Positions 51,466 to 64,000 of a DNA stretch of 64,000 bases are shown here, piece by piece. Position numbers and translations under genes: made by a program. Each line of letters opens with the position of its first letter. The stretch's first letter is position 1. The notes under the pieces were generated by a model. The model ran no database searches, was not told the DNA's origin, and saw only the letters and a program-made list of their open reading frames with translations. Source of the DNA: Ga0077530 sp046293075 (GTDB lineage Bacteria; Pseudomonadota; Alphaproteobacteria; Rhizobiales; Hyphomicrobiaceae); NCBI GenBank assembly GCA_046293075.1, contig JBKBPL010000007.1:1-64000 (forward strand). The letters run 5' to 3'.

Positions 51466-51672
51466 TCAGTCGAGCGGGCGGGCTTCGGACGGCAGCAGAT
51501 ACGGCACACCGCTCTTGATGGGATAGGCAAGGCGAGCGGCGCGGCTGATCAGCTCCTGGTTCTTCTCATCGTACTCCAGCGATGTCTTCGTCAGGGGGCA
51601 GACCAGCAGCTCGAGGAAACGCGGCGCCGTGCGCTCCGAGCTGGCTGCTTGCTCCTCGCGGGGATCATTCAT
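51466..51672 (-). CDS. Trm112 family protein
   Basis: A 68-residue Trm112/YcaR-like protein. The core is FLELLVCPLTKTSLEYD followed by LAYPIKSGVPYLLPSEAR, the family's two conserved blocks. Only one Cys is kept, so it cannot hold the zinc seen in eukaryotic Trm112, as is usual in proteobacterial members. Related proteins activate methyltransferases. It lies between the LON-domain gene (22 bp) and the aldehyde dehydrogenase (31 bp). Confidence 0.9.
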   Translation of the reverse strand: MNDPREEQAASSERTAPRFLELLVCPLTKTSLEYDEKNQELISRAARLAYPIKSGVPYLLPSEARPLD

Positions 51673-51694
51673 GCCGGCGTTCCTTCTGGTGGCC

Positions 51695-52378
51695 CTACTG
51701 GAGGCGCGTGCCGGGCTTGTTGGCCCGCCCGGCGAGCTCAATCTCGGCGAGGGTGATCAGTGCCTCAGCGCGATCGGCGAGTGTCTGCGCCTCGAGCAGG
51801 GCCTGCTTCTCTGAAGGCGCGAACGGGCCTGCGATCGCGAGGCCGTTCACCAGATCCTCGTTCTCCGACTGCTCGATGGCCTCCCAGTCGGGCTTGACGT
51901 CGCGCGCTTGCAGATAGCGCTGCAGGACGGCCAGCAGGCGCTCGCGGGGGACATCGGCGGCCCCCTTGGCCGCGATAAGATCGTCGACAAAGCGGTCGTA
52001 CGAAACGTGGAGCATGCGATAGGGCGCGCGCGTCTTGCCCTCCCCCGCGACATCGAAGCGGCAGATGCCGGTCAGCGTGATCAGGAGGCGTCCGTCGGAC
52101 TGCTCCTGAAAGGCCGAGAGCCGGGCCGCGCAGCCGACGGCTTGCAAGGGGGCCGTGCGTGAGGCGGGTGAGCCGGTCGTGCCGCCATCACCGATCGGCT
52201 GGATGACGCCGATGATGCGGGCGCCGCGCAGCACGTCGTCGACCATCGCCAGATAGCGCGGCTCGAACACGTTGAGCGGCAGGGTCGTGCGGGGGAGCGT
52301 GATCGCGCCGAGCAAGGGGAACACCGGGATGCGCGCCGGCAGATCCGATGGCGAACGGTAGTGCTCGAGGAACTTCAC
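51695..52378 (-). CDS. LON peptidase N-terminal (substrate-binding) domain protein
   Basis: A 227-residue stand-alone LON-SB domain with no ATPase or protease part. It contains IPVFPLLGAITLPRTTLPLN, FEPRYLAMVDDVL, the GCAARLSAFQEQSDGRLLI strand and the C-terminal helical region ending ALITLAEIEL. Such proteins are common in alphaproteobacteria and always small; their role is unknown, probably peptide or protein binding. The GTG at 52378 has AGGAG at a workable distance; a GTG at 52387 is too close. CnoX lies 48 bp upstream. Confidence 0.9.
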   Translation of the reverse strand: MKFLEHYRSPSDLPARIPVFPLLGAITLPRTTLPLNVFEPRYLAMVDDVLRGARIIGVIQPIGDGGTTGSPASRTAPLQAVGCAARLSAFQEQSDGRLLITLTGICRFDVAGEGKTRAPYRMLHVSYDRFVDDLIAAKGAADVPRERLLAVLQRYLQARDVKPDWEAIEQSENEDLVNGLAIAGPFAPSEKQALLEAQTLADRAEALITLAEIELAGRANKPGTRLQ

Positions 52379-52426
52379 GCGTAACACACTCCTGCAGCCG
52401 GCCGCGTCGGCGGCGCGGCCTTCACG

Positions 52427-53338
52427 TCACGAGAACAGCAGCGACGACAGCCGGCGTCGACCCTCGAGCGTCGCCGGGTCCTTGGGCCCCCAAGCGTCGA
52501 ACAGCTCGACGAGCTGCTTGCGCGCCGCTTCATCGTTCCACTTGCGGTCGCGGCGGAAGCTCTCGAGCAGCTGGCTGACCGCCGCCTCCTTCTCGCCAAT
52601 GGCGGCCAGCGCCGTCGCGAGGTCAATACGGGCCTGATGGTCCGCCGGGTTGGCCTCGACCCGTGCCTTGAGCTCGCCGAGGTTGCCGGTGTCCTGGCCG
52701 CGCTTGGCGAGGCCGATCGCCGCGCGAACACTGGCGAGTTGCGGGGCATCGCGCTTCTCGGGCGGCGCGAGGGCCAGTGTCTGTTCGGCACGCTCGAGAT
52801 CGCCAGTCTTGAGATAGCAGCGCGCGAGGCCGGCGAGCGCCTTGATATTGTCCCGTTCCTCCTGGAGCACGGCCGCGAAGATCTCTGCCGCCGTCTGGAG
52901 GTCACCTTCCTCGAACGCCTTCTCGCCCTCCTGGATGGCGTGCTCGAGGTCCGCGGCACCGGCGTCGCCGATCAAGCGGTCGACGAATGCCTTGACCGCG
53001 CTTTCGGGCTGGGCACCGGCAAAGCCATCGACCGGGCGCCCGTCCAGGAAGGCATAGACGGTCGGGATGGACTGCACGCGGAGCTGCTGGGCGAGCGCCG
53101 GATGCTCGTCAATGTTGATCTTGACGAGGCGCACCTTGCCGCCTGCCGCGCGCACCACTTTCTCGAGGACGGGCGTGAGCTGCTTGCAGGGGCCGCACCA
53201 TGGGGCCCAGAAGTCGACGATGACCGGCTGGGCGCGCGAGGCCTCGATCACGTCCTTGCCGAAGCCGGCCGTGGAGCTGTCCTTGATCACATCGCCGCCG
53301 GGGCTGCCGGCTCCAGGTGCCTTCTGGCCGAATTCCAT
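52427..53338 (-). CDS. cnoX: CnoX-type thioredoxin with TPR tail
   Basis: A 303-residue protein: N-terminal thioredoxin domain (about 25-125) with the active motif WAPWCGPCKQLTP and cis-Pro VQSIPTVYAF, then a TPR region from 130 (AIQEGEKAFEEGDLQTAAEI). This is the CnoX/YbbN layout, a redox-linked holdase that hands clients to GroEL and DnaK. E. coli CnoX has lost the CxxC Cys pair, whereas here both Cys are kept, as in Caulobacter CnoX, so it can exchange disulfides. The ATG at 53338 has GGGAGAG six bases upstream. Confidence 0.93.
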   Translation of the reverse strand: MEFGQKAPGAGSPGGDVIKDSSTAGFGKDVIEASRAQPVIVDFWAPWCGPCKQLTPVLEKVVRAAGGKVRLVKINIDEHPALAQQLRVQSIPTVYAFLDGRPVDGFAGAQPESAVKAFVDRLIGDAGAADLEHAIQEGEKAFEEGDLQTAAEIFAAVLQEERDNIKALAGLARCYLKTGDLERAEQTLALAPPEKRDAPQLASVRAAIGLAKRGQDTGNLGELKARVEANPADHQARIDLATALAAIGEKEAAVSQLLESFRRDRKWNDEAARKQLVELFDAWGPKDPATLEGRRRLSSLLFS

Positions 53339-53374
53339 TCGCAACTCTCCCGAATTTCGCGCTTGCGCGGTCCG

Positions 53375-53884
53375 TCAGCCGGCCTCGCCGGTTCCGTCGA
53401 TGGCGATGACGAGAGGGTCGTGGCCGGTGGCGCGCATGAAACGCAACAGATCGTCACGCGCAATGCTCGTCGTCGCCGTGTTGACCAGCGGATGGCAGTT
53501 GATCCTTTCATAGCCCATGAGGCGTTCATCCACCACCACGCTCACGCGCTTCTGATCATCGTTAATCAGCGCCAAGGCCGTGACCGATCCCGCCGGCACG
53601 CCGAGCGTCTCCATGAGCAGGTCGGGCTTGCCGAAGCTCAGCCGCGCCGCGCCGATCTTCTTGTGCAGGGACTTCAGATCGACGGGCGTGTGGCTCTCGG
53701 CGACGACGAGGAAGAGCTTCCCCTTGGCGTCCTTGAGGAACAGGTTCTTCGTATGGCCACCCGGAAGCTGGCGCTCAAGACGCGCACTCTCGGCGACCGT
53801 GAAGACGGCCTCGTGCTCGACTGTCTCCGTGGCGATGCCGAGCTCGGCAAGGCGCGCGAAAAGCTCTTCCCGGGTTGCCGGCAT
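53375..53884 (-). CDS. Prolyl-tRNA deacylase / ProXp-like editing protein (YbaK/ProRS-associated domain)
   Basis: A 169-residue single-domain editing protein of the INS/YbaK superfamily. It hydrolyses mischarged tRNA-Pro (for example Ala-tRNA-Pro) in trans. The family's Lys lies in GGHTKNLFLKDAKGK at about 42-56, with FGKPDLLMETLGVPAGSVT and INCHPLVNTATTSI as the other conserved blocks. It starts 8 bp after the gltD stop. The position before cnoX is commonly kept in alphaproteobacteria. Confidence 0.92.
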   Translation of the reverse strand: MPATREELFARLAELGIATETVEHEAVFTVAESARLERQLPGGHTKNLFLKDAKGKLFLVVAESHTPVDLKSLHKKIGAARLSFGKPDLLMETLGVPAGSVTALALINDDQKRVSVVVDERLMGYERINCHPLVNTATTSIARDDLLRFMRATGHDPLVIAIDGTGEAG

Positions 53885-53892
53885 CGGACGTC

Positions 53893-55338
53893 TCAGCGCG
53901 GCAGGTCCGTGCGGCCCATGAGGTAGCGGTCAATCGCGGCGGCGGCTTGCCGGCCCTCGCGGATCGCCCATACCACGAGGCTCTGGCCGCGACGCATGTC
54001 GCCGGCAACGAAGAGCTTGTCACGACCGCGGATGCGGTAGTCGCGGTCATTGGCCTCTATGCCATTGAAGCGACCTCGTGCAACCACCGGGAGGTGCATC
54101 TCCTTCACGACATCGTCCTCGACGGGGCCAGAGAAGCCCATGGCAAGCAGAACGAGATCAGCGTCGAGCGTGCCTTCCGAGCCCGGAATTGGCCGCAGCT
54201 TCTCGTCGACGCGCGTGTAGTGCAGCTTGGTGATCTTGCCGTTCTCGCCCGAAAAGCCGGTCGTTGAGGTCGCGTACTCGACGATGGCGCCCTCGGCCTG
54301 GCTCGAGGAGATGCGCAGCTTCAGCGGCCAGTGCGGCCAGGAGAGGGACTTGTTCTCCTTCTCGGGCGGCTTCGGCATGATCTCGAGCTGGGTTACGGAC
54401 TTGGCCCCTTGCCGGAAGGACGTGCCAATGCAGTCGGAGCCCGTGTCGCCGCCACCGATGACGATCACGCGCTTGCCCTTGGCGCTGATCTCCTTCGTGC
54501 CCTTGGGGAGAGGCTCGCCCGAGACGCGGCGGTTCTGCTGCGGCAGGAACTCCATGGCGAAGTGAATGCCGTCGAGATCGCGGCCCGGTGCCTTGGCGAA
54601 GAAGTCGAAGGGCTGCTCTGAGCCGCCGGTGAGCAAGACGGCGTCGTGCGACTTCTTGAGCGAGGTGACGGTCACATCCTTGCCGACGTGGATGCCGCAG
54701 TGGAAGGTCACGCCCTCCGCTTCCATCTGCTTGACACGCTGCTCGACCACGATTTTCTCAAGCTTGAAGTCGGGAATGCCATAGCGGAGCAGGCCGCCCG
54801 GATGGGCGTTCTTCTCGTAGACGTGGACCTCATGGCCGACACGTGCGAGCTGCTGGGCGGCCGCCATGCCCGCCGGGCCTGAGCCGATGATGGCGACGCG
54901 CTTGCCGGTCCTGTGCTCGGCGGGCTGCGGCACCCACTTGTTGCCGCTGTCAGCGAAAGCCCGCTCGGCAATCGAGTATTCGATCGTCTTGATGGTGACA
55001 GGCACGTCCTCGATGTTGAGCGTGCACGCGGCCTCGCATGGCGCGGGGCAGACGCGTCCGGTGATCTCGGGGAAGTTGTTGGTCGAGTGCAGATTGAGCG
55101 ACGCCGCTTCCCACTTGCCCTGATAGACGAGGTCGTTCCAGTCCGGGATCTGGTTATTGATCGGGCAGCCGTTGTGGCAATAGGGAATGCCGCAATCCAT
55201 GCAGCGTGCGGCCTGCGTCTTGACGTCTTGCTCGGGCAGCGGCTCGACGAACTCGCGGAAATGCTTCAGGCGCTCCTCGACCGGGCGATAGCCGCGGTCC
55301 GTGCGCTCAAACTCCATGAACCCAGTAATCTTGCCCAT
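53893..55338 (-). CDS. gltD: Glutamate synthase small (beta) subunit
   Basis: A 481-residue NADPH-oxidising subunit of GOGAT, feeding electrons to GltB. The N-terminal ferredoxin-like part binds two [4Fe-4S] clusters through CMDCGIPYCHNGCP and CPAPCEAAC. FAD and NADPH sites are GSGPAGMAAAQQL at about 152 and GGGDTGSDC near 280. The C-terminus is GDMRRGQSLVVWAIREGR. The ATG at 55338 has GAGGCGAGAG upstream; the frame is open to 55416. It is separated from gltB by a GST gene, 38 bp upstream. Confidence 0.97.
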   Translation of the reverse strand: MGKITGFMEFERTDRGYRPVEERLKHFREFVEPLPEQDVKTQAARCMDCGIPYCHNGCPINNQIPDWNDLVYQGKWEAASLNLHSTNNFPEITGRVCPAPCEAACTLNIEDVPVTIKTIEYSIAERAFADSGNKWVPQPAEHRTGKRVAIIGSGPAGMAAAQQLARVGHEVHVYEKNAHPGGLLRYGIPDFKLEKIVVEQRVKQMEAEGVTFHCGIHVGKDVTVTSLKKSHDAVLLTGGSEQPFDFFAKAPGRDLDGIHFAMEFLPQQNRRVSGEPLPKGTKEISAKGKRVIVIGGGDTGSDCIGTSFRQGAKSVTQLEIMPKPPEKENKSLSWPHWPLKLRISSSQAEGAIVEYATSTTGFSGENGKITKLHYTRVDEKLRPIPGSEGTLDADLVLLAMGFSGPVEDDVVKEMHLPVVARGRFNGIEANDRDYRIRGRDKLFVAGDMRRGQSLVVWAIREGRQAAAAIDRYLMGRTDLPR

Positions 55339-55376
55339 CTCTCTCGCCTCTCGGATCGGCGTATATCGGAACTTCG

Positions 55377-55958
55377 CTATTGGATGCTGAGGCTTTCCTC
55401 GCAGAGCGCGACCCATTTTCGTATGCCGGGGCGCTCAGTCAGATCGAAGCCGCCCTCGTGCGCAAGGCGCGTGTAGGCAACGACGGCAATGTCGGCGATC
55501 GTCGGCGTGGGGCCCGTGAGAAAGTCGCGCCCGGCGAGTTGCTGCTCGACGAAATCGAGGGCCTTCTCGCCGCGCTCCACGCGCCACGCATCGCGCTCCG
55601 CCTTGCTGCGCCCGAGATACTTCATGTGAAAGCGGCAGACCGCGACATAAGGCTCGTGGCTGTACTGCTCCCAGAAGAGCCACTCGTCGATCTTGGCCTG
55701 CGCGAAGCCGTCGTCCGGGAGCAGGCGAGATCCGCGCGCGAGATAGCGGATGATCGCATTCGACTGCGCGAGCCGGCGCCCGTCGTCGAACTCGACGGCC
55801 GGTACCTGGCCCTGCGGGAATTTTTCGAGATAGGCCGGAGTCCGCGTCTCGCCCTTCATGATGTCGACCGGCACCCAGGTGAAGGGGATGCCGAGCGCGC
55901 CGGCAGTCCACTTCACCTTCAGGCAGTTGCCTGAGATGACGTCACCATAGATCTTCAT
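55377..55958 (-). CDS. Glutathione S-transferase lying between gltB and gltD
   Basis: A 193-residue GST. The N-terminal thioredoxin fold starts MKIYGDVISGNCLKVKW and has the cis-Pro segment GQVPAVEFDD and the Glu/Ser GSH contact LAQSNAIIRYLA. The helical domain contains TIADIAVVAYTRLAHEGG. It starts 5 bp after the gltB stop and ends 38 bp before gltD, so it must share their transcript. The link to glutamate supply and so glutathione is suggestive only. Substrate unknown. Confidence 0.92.
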   Translation of the reverse strand: MKIYGDVISGNCLKVKWTAGALGIPFTWVPVDIMKGETRTPAYLEKFPQGQVPAVEFDDGRRLAQSNAIIRYLARGSRLLPDDGFAQAKIDEWLFWEQYSHEPYVAVCRFHMKYLGRSKAERDAWRVERGEKALDFVEQQLAGRDFLTGPTPTIADIAVVAYTRLAHEGGFDLTERPGIRKWVALCEESLSIQ

Positions 55959-55963
55959 GACGT

Positions 55964-60754
<4,791 letters not shown>

Positions 60755-61216
60755 GGTCTCTCGTCCCAATCGCTGCTCGCGGCCCGCGGCCCACTGTTAA
60801 GGCGCCGCGTGCCCTCTGTCACGACCGAAGCTCGGCCATCGTGCGCCCGATGGGCGAACGGGTCCGTCCTTCAGTGATGGAGTGGGGCGGGTGATGCCTC
60901 GTCGCGGTGCACCGGCGGTCGCGGCATGTCTTCCGGCTCGGACATGCGGCGGGACGCAAAACTGGTGGTGCGCGAACGACTTAGGCCTGACCCCACAGCG
61001 CGGACGTCACGCCCCCCGGTGCTTACGCGCCTCGTGAAATGCAGGCGGGCGGCGCGTCGTTCGGGCGGTTCGAGCAGTCAATCCGCACAAAGGACAGGAT
61101 AGCTGACCTAGTACGCCTTGGGAATGCCAAATTTGGGCGTTGCAGCAAAAAAGGATATTGAGCACGTGTAGTGGCCGTCGGCCCCGTACCGCCGGCCCTG
61201 AACTGGAGTTCTCATA
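60755..61216. other. Divergent intergenic region, 462 bp
   Basis: It lies between gltB (minus) and the small membrane protein gene (plus). No coding frame here has a ribosome site and recognisable product. Small dyads such as GCCC-GAT-GGGC (about 60854-60863) occur near the gltB side; I see no clear promoter for either gene and no riboswitch that I recognise. Confidence 0.55.
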
Positions 61217-61477
61217 GTGGCAGATCCAGCGCGCGGCGGGGTTCCGCCGCTTGTGCGGCTGATCCTCGTCAATGCGCTTGTCGGGGTCTTGGCCGGTGCT
61301 GTGGTCGCAGCAGCCCTCGTCTCCTCGGAAGGGCTGGGGCTCGGCCGTCTTCTGGCCGCAAGTGGCGAGCCGTGGCTCGCGGCCGGCCTGTTCTTCAGCG
61401 GCATGATGGGGACATTCGGCAGCCTCGCCGCCGGCGCGGCCATCATGCTCGACGACCCCAGCCGCCGGCGCGGCTAG
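61217..61477 (+). CDS. Small two-TM membrane protein, unknown
   Basis: An 86-residue protein starting at GTG with GGAG eight bases upstream. Two helices lie at about 14-34 (LILVNALVGVLAGAVVAAAL) and 53-76 (WLAAGLFFSGMMGTFGSLAA). The loops are short and the C-terminus is basic (DDPSRRRG). Similar small proteins occur in Rhizobiales without assigned function. It converges on the hydroxyacid dehydrogenase gene with 6 bp between stops. Confidence 0.65.
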   Translation: MADPARGGVPPLVRLILVNALVGVLAGAVVAAALVSSEGLGLGRLLAASGEPWLAAGLFFSGMMGTFGSLAAGAAIMLDDPSRRRG

Positions 61478-61483
61478 CTCGGC

Positions 61484-62458
61484 CTAAATGAGCTCCGGCA
61501 CGACCCAGAGCGGCGGCTCGCCGCGCGCCACCCGCTGGATGTTATCGAAGGCATTTCTGAAGCGGGCAACGTGGTTGTCGGAGGTCGGACCCGCAAAGTG
61601 GGCGGTCAGCACGACGTTGTCGAGCTGGAGCAGGGGATTGTTCGCGGGCGGCGGCTCCTGATCGAATACGTCCAGGCCGGCGCCGAAGATCTTGCCTTCA
61701 CTGAGCGTTTTCGTGAGCGCCACCTCGTCGATCACGGGGCCACGGCTGGTGTTTACCAGGATCGCCGTCGGTTTCATGAGCGCCAGCTCTCCGGCGCCGA
61801 TCATGTGCCGCGTCGAGGCATTGAGCGGGACGTTCAGCGAGACGAAGTCGCTGATGGCGAGCAGCTCCTTGAGCAAGCGGAACTTGACGCCGAGCGCATC
61901 CTCCTCGTCCTCGGTCAGGCGGCGGATGTCGAAGTAAACGACCTTCATTCCGAAGGCGCGGGCGAGCCGGGCGACCTTCTTGCCGATCGTGCCGAGACCG
62001 ACAATGCCGAGCGTCTTGTCGTAGAGCTCGTACATGGCCGGTGCCGGGCCATTGCCGCGCCAGCGCCCGGCGCGAACATTCGCGTGCTGCCAGATGACGC
62101 GCCGCGAGACCGTAAGCATGAGCATGATCGCGTGCTCGGCGACCGAGATCGCGTTGGCGCCGCCGTTGTTGCAGACGGGCACGCCGGCCGCGCGGGCTGC
62201 CTCGATGTCCACCGCGTCATAGCCGGCGCTCAAGAGCTGGACCAGCTTGAGCTTCGGTGCGGCTCGGTAAAATTCCGGCGGCATCTTGACGTTCGGATAG
62301 CAGACCATGAAGTGGGCGCTTTCCACGGCGCGCATCATCTCGGCGCCTCCCTCCGGCGCCAGCACGAGCTCAAAGCCCGAGGGCGCGAGCTGGCGGGCAA
62401 GCTCCCCCGTCTTCGCCGAGGGGGGGACGAGCACGATCCGTGGCGGGGACGTGGACAT
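61484..62458 (-). CDS. D-isomer-specific 2-hydroxyacid dehydrogenase
   Basis: A 324-residue NAD(P)-dependent dehydrogenase. The nucleotide domain shows LGIVGLGTIGKKVARLARA at about 153. Catalytic residues are Arg in NTSRGPVID near 237, Glu in DVFDQEPP near 266 and His in LTAHFAGPT near 285. The N-terminal catalytic domain has KLVQLLSAGYDAVDIEAA. Substrates in the family include glyoxylate, hydroxypyruvate, phosphoglycerate and lactate; none can be chosen here. The ATG at 62458 gives the usual length; the frame continues upstream to 62689 without family similarity. Confidence 0.92.
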   Translation of the reverse strand: MSTSPPRIVLVPPSAKTGELARQLAPSGFELVLAPEGGAEMMRAVESAHFMVCYPNVKMPPEFYRAAPKLKLVQLLSAGYDAVDIEAARAAGVPVCNNGGANAISVAEHAIMLMLTVSRRVIWQHANVRAGRWRGNGPAPAMYELYDKTLGIVGLGTIGKKVARLARAFGMKVVYFDIRRLTEDEEDALGVKFRLLKELLAISDFVSLNVPLNASTRHMIGAGELALMKPTAILVNTSRGPVIDEVALTKTLSEGKIFGAGLDVFDQEPPPANNPLLQLDNVVLTAHFAGPTSDNHVARFRNAFDNIQRVARGEPPLWVVPELI

Positions 62459-62676
62459 GGTAGGGCGCTCCTGAAGCACGATTGATGCGAAGCCACAGGC
62501 TCCGGATGGTGGACCGTGGCCACTATCCTCCGGCCGGGCCTGTCCGGACAAGCGCCTCTCGCGGTGGTGCGGGGCGCGTCCGCCGCAGGGCGGCCCGCCC
62601 CCGTCATCGTTGTGGATTCGCCCGCGGACGCCTAGGGATAGCTTTCGGCGCGACCCGGCAGCCCGCGGTGAGCAGT

Positions 62677-64000
62677 ATGACCGATACAACCGACAGACCC
62701 GCGGCGGAAACGGAGATGGGGGTCTCCCGGCGCATACTCATCCTCATCTCGTCGATGTTGTCGGTGGCGCTCTACTTCAGCTCGATCCTCGTCGCCTCGA
62801 CCGTCCTGCCGCAGATGCAGGGGAGCTTCTCGGCGACGCCGGACGAGATCTCCTGGACGATGACGTTCAACATCCTGGCTACCGCCATCGCCATGCCGAT
62901 GACGGGCTGGCTAACGGCGCGGTTCGGCCGCAGCACCGTGATGATCTGGTCGACCGGGATCTTCACCATCTCGACCGCGCTCTGCGGTTTTGCGACGACA
63001 CTCGAGGAACTGATCCTCTGGCGCATCGTGCAGGGCGCCGCCGGGGCGCCGTGCGTGCCGCTCGCCCAGACCATCCTTCTCGATACCTTCCCCCCGCGCC
63101 AGCACCGCATGGTGCTCGGGATCTATGGCATGGGCGTCGTCATGGGGCCGATCATCGGGCCGGCGCTCGGCGGTTATCTCGCCGAGATCCTCAACTGGCG
63201 CTGGGCGTTCTTCCTGCTCATCCCGGTGGGCGTTGCGGCGACGCTCGGCCTTTCAGCGACGCTGCCTGCAGACCGCACACGCGGACCGGTATATCTGAGC
63301 TGGATCGGCTTCATCCTGCTCTCGGTGGCGATCGGGGGTCTTCAACTCGCGCTCTCGCGTGGCCAGCGGCTCGATTGGTTCGAGTCGGTGGAGATCCGCG
63401 TGACGCTCTTTGTGTCGGTCGTCGCCTTCTATCTGTTCATTGCCCACAGCCTGACCTCGCGCCGGCCTTTTCTCGACCTTCGCCTGCTTCTTGACCGCAA
63501 CTACAGCCTCGGTCTCGCGCTCATCGCGATCTTCGGCATGTTGAACTTCACGCCCATGGTGCTGCTGCCGGCGCTCATGCGCGTCTATATGGGCTATCCC
63601 GACGTGCTTGTCGGCCAAGTCGTCGGCGCGCGTGGGATCGGCGGGCTGCTCGGCTTCTTCGCCGTGATTTTCCTCTCGCGGCTCGACCCGCGGGTCAGTG
63701 TCGGCGCCGGCTTTGTGCTTCAGCTCATTGCCGGCATCTGGCTCATGCGCATCGATCTCAACGTGACGCCGCTGGAGCTGGCTCTCAACGGCGTGATCCA
63801 GGGCCTCTCGGCGGGCATCATCGTGGTCGCGCTCACGCTCGTCACCTTCGCGAATATCCCGCGCGAGAAGATGCCCGAGGCGACGGCCGTCTATCATCTC
63901 CTGCGCAATATCGGCGCGAGCCTGTTCATCTCTGTTTGCGTGGCACAGGTCGTCCGCTCGATGGGCGTGAACTACTCGGTGCTCTCCGAACTGATCTCGC
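62677..64000 (+). CDS. DHA2-family MFS efflux transporter (EmrB/QacA type), 3' part outside the window
   Basis: The first 441 residues of a 14-TM drug:H+ antiporter. The start MTDTTDRPAAETEMGVSRR precedes helix 1 (ILILISSMLSVALYFSSILV). Motif A appears as TGWLTARFGRST, and motif C of the export families as GPIIGPALGGYLAEI followed by the DHA2-typical NWRWAFFLLIPVG. EmrB partners EmrA, a membrane-fusion protein, usually encoded upstream; the upstream gene here is a divergent dehydrogenase, so a partner would have to be outside the window. Substrate unknown. Confidence 0.92.
   Translation, partial: MTDTTDRPAAETEMGVSRRILILISSMLSVALYFSSILVASTVLPQMQGSFSATPDEISWTMTFNILATAIAMPMTGWLTARFGRSTVMIWSTGIFTISTALCGFATTLEELILWRIVQGAAGAPCVPLAQTILLDTFPPRQHRMVLGIYGMGVVMGPIIGPALGGYLAEILNWRWAFFLLIPVGVAATLGLSATLPADRTRGPVYLSWIGFILLSVAIGGLQLALSRGQRLDWFESVEIRVTLFVSVVAFYLFIAHSLTSRRPFLDLRLLLDRNYSLGLALIAIFGMLNFTPMVLLPALMRVYMGYPDVLVGQVVGARGIGGLLGFFAVIFLSRLDPRVSVGAGFVLQLIAGIWLMRIDLNVTPLELALNGVIQGLSAGIIVVALTLVTFANIPREKMPEATAVYHLLRNIGASLFISVCVAQVVRSMGVNYSVLSELIS

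Noticed and set aside
61108..61446. 112-residue minus-strand frame overlapping the small two-TM gene
   Set aside because: Its C-terminal end looks peptide-like but the rest is antisense to the membrane protein gene and it has no ribosome site.

Overview
The window is a high-GC (roughly two thirds G+C by eye) chromosomal segment from an alphaproteobacterium, most likely Hyphomicrobiales (Rhizobiales) or a close relative. This rests on the TIGR01459-type HAD hydrolase, the DUF1467 protein, the CnoX / LON-domain / Trm112 block, the rpsP-rimM locus, the N-terminal style of Ffh and GyrA, and a CtrA-type TTAA-N7-TTAA site. I see no phage, transposase, integrase, CRISPR array, tRNA or rRNA gene, and no gene I can call a transcription factor, so this is core chromosome rather than an island.

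Layout. 1-6650 (minus): LolC-type permease (cut by the window edge), a histidine phosphatase, then a tight acyl-CoA/amide run (MDR reductase, CaiB/BaiF CoA-transferase, HIBCH-like hydrolase, amidase). 6841-9609 (minus): exported TPR protein, an AtuA-family pair and a small exported Cys-rich protein. 9758-11671: Zn alcohol dehydrogenase facing an HpcH/HpaI aldolase. 11701-14591 (minus): gyrA with an unusual leader. 14648-25301: EamA transporter, second CaiB with a MaoC hydratase, an ADP-forming acyl-CoA synthetase/GNAT fusion overlapping an APH/AAA kinase fusion, a hydratase 2, an exported protein and a Baeyer-Villiger-type monooxygenase. 25401-31412 (minus): Gly/Arg-rich exported protein and a 1753-residue alpha-2-macroglobulin. 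31929-43644 (plus): GST, ffh, GNAT, rpsP, rimM, membrane protein, ABC-F ATPase, degenerate EAL protein, HAD hydrolase, DEAD-box helicase, YqeY. 43665-49795: DUF6644/DUF6152 pair, TPR protein, lone TadG-like VWA protein, periplasmic thioredoxin, DUF1467, a structured intergenic stretch and an SDR. 49944-60754 (minus): an eight-gene run, gltB-gst-gltD-prolyl-tRNA deacylase-cnoX-LON domain-trm112-aldehyde dehydrogenase. 61217-64000: small membrane protein, D-2-hydroxyacid dehydrogenase and a DHA2 efflux pump cut by the window edge.

Themes. Two CaiB transferases, two MaoC-fold hydratases, an HIBCH-like hydrolase, an ADP-forming CoA ligase, an AtuA pair, a BVMO and several dehydrogenases point to a heterotroph degrading branched, terpenoid or xenobiotic acids through CoA esters. 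The rest is housekeeping: replication topology, SRP targeting, ribosome assembly, ammonium assimilation and redox/proteostasis.

The most interesting signals are regulatory or architectural. The gyrA leader has a 24-codon upstream ORF spanning an intrinsic terminator and overlapping the gyrA start codon. There is an exact CtrA-type box before a two-TM protein of unknown function, and a membrane protein with an EAL-like domain lacking the catalytic motifs. A GST gene sits between gltB and gltD. A structured intergenic stretch at 48637-48846 may encode an RNA.
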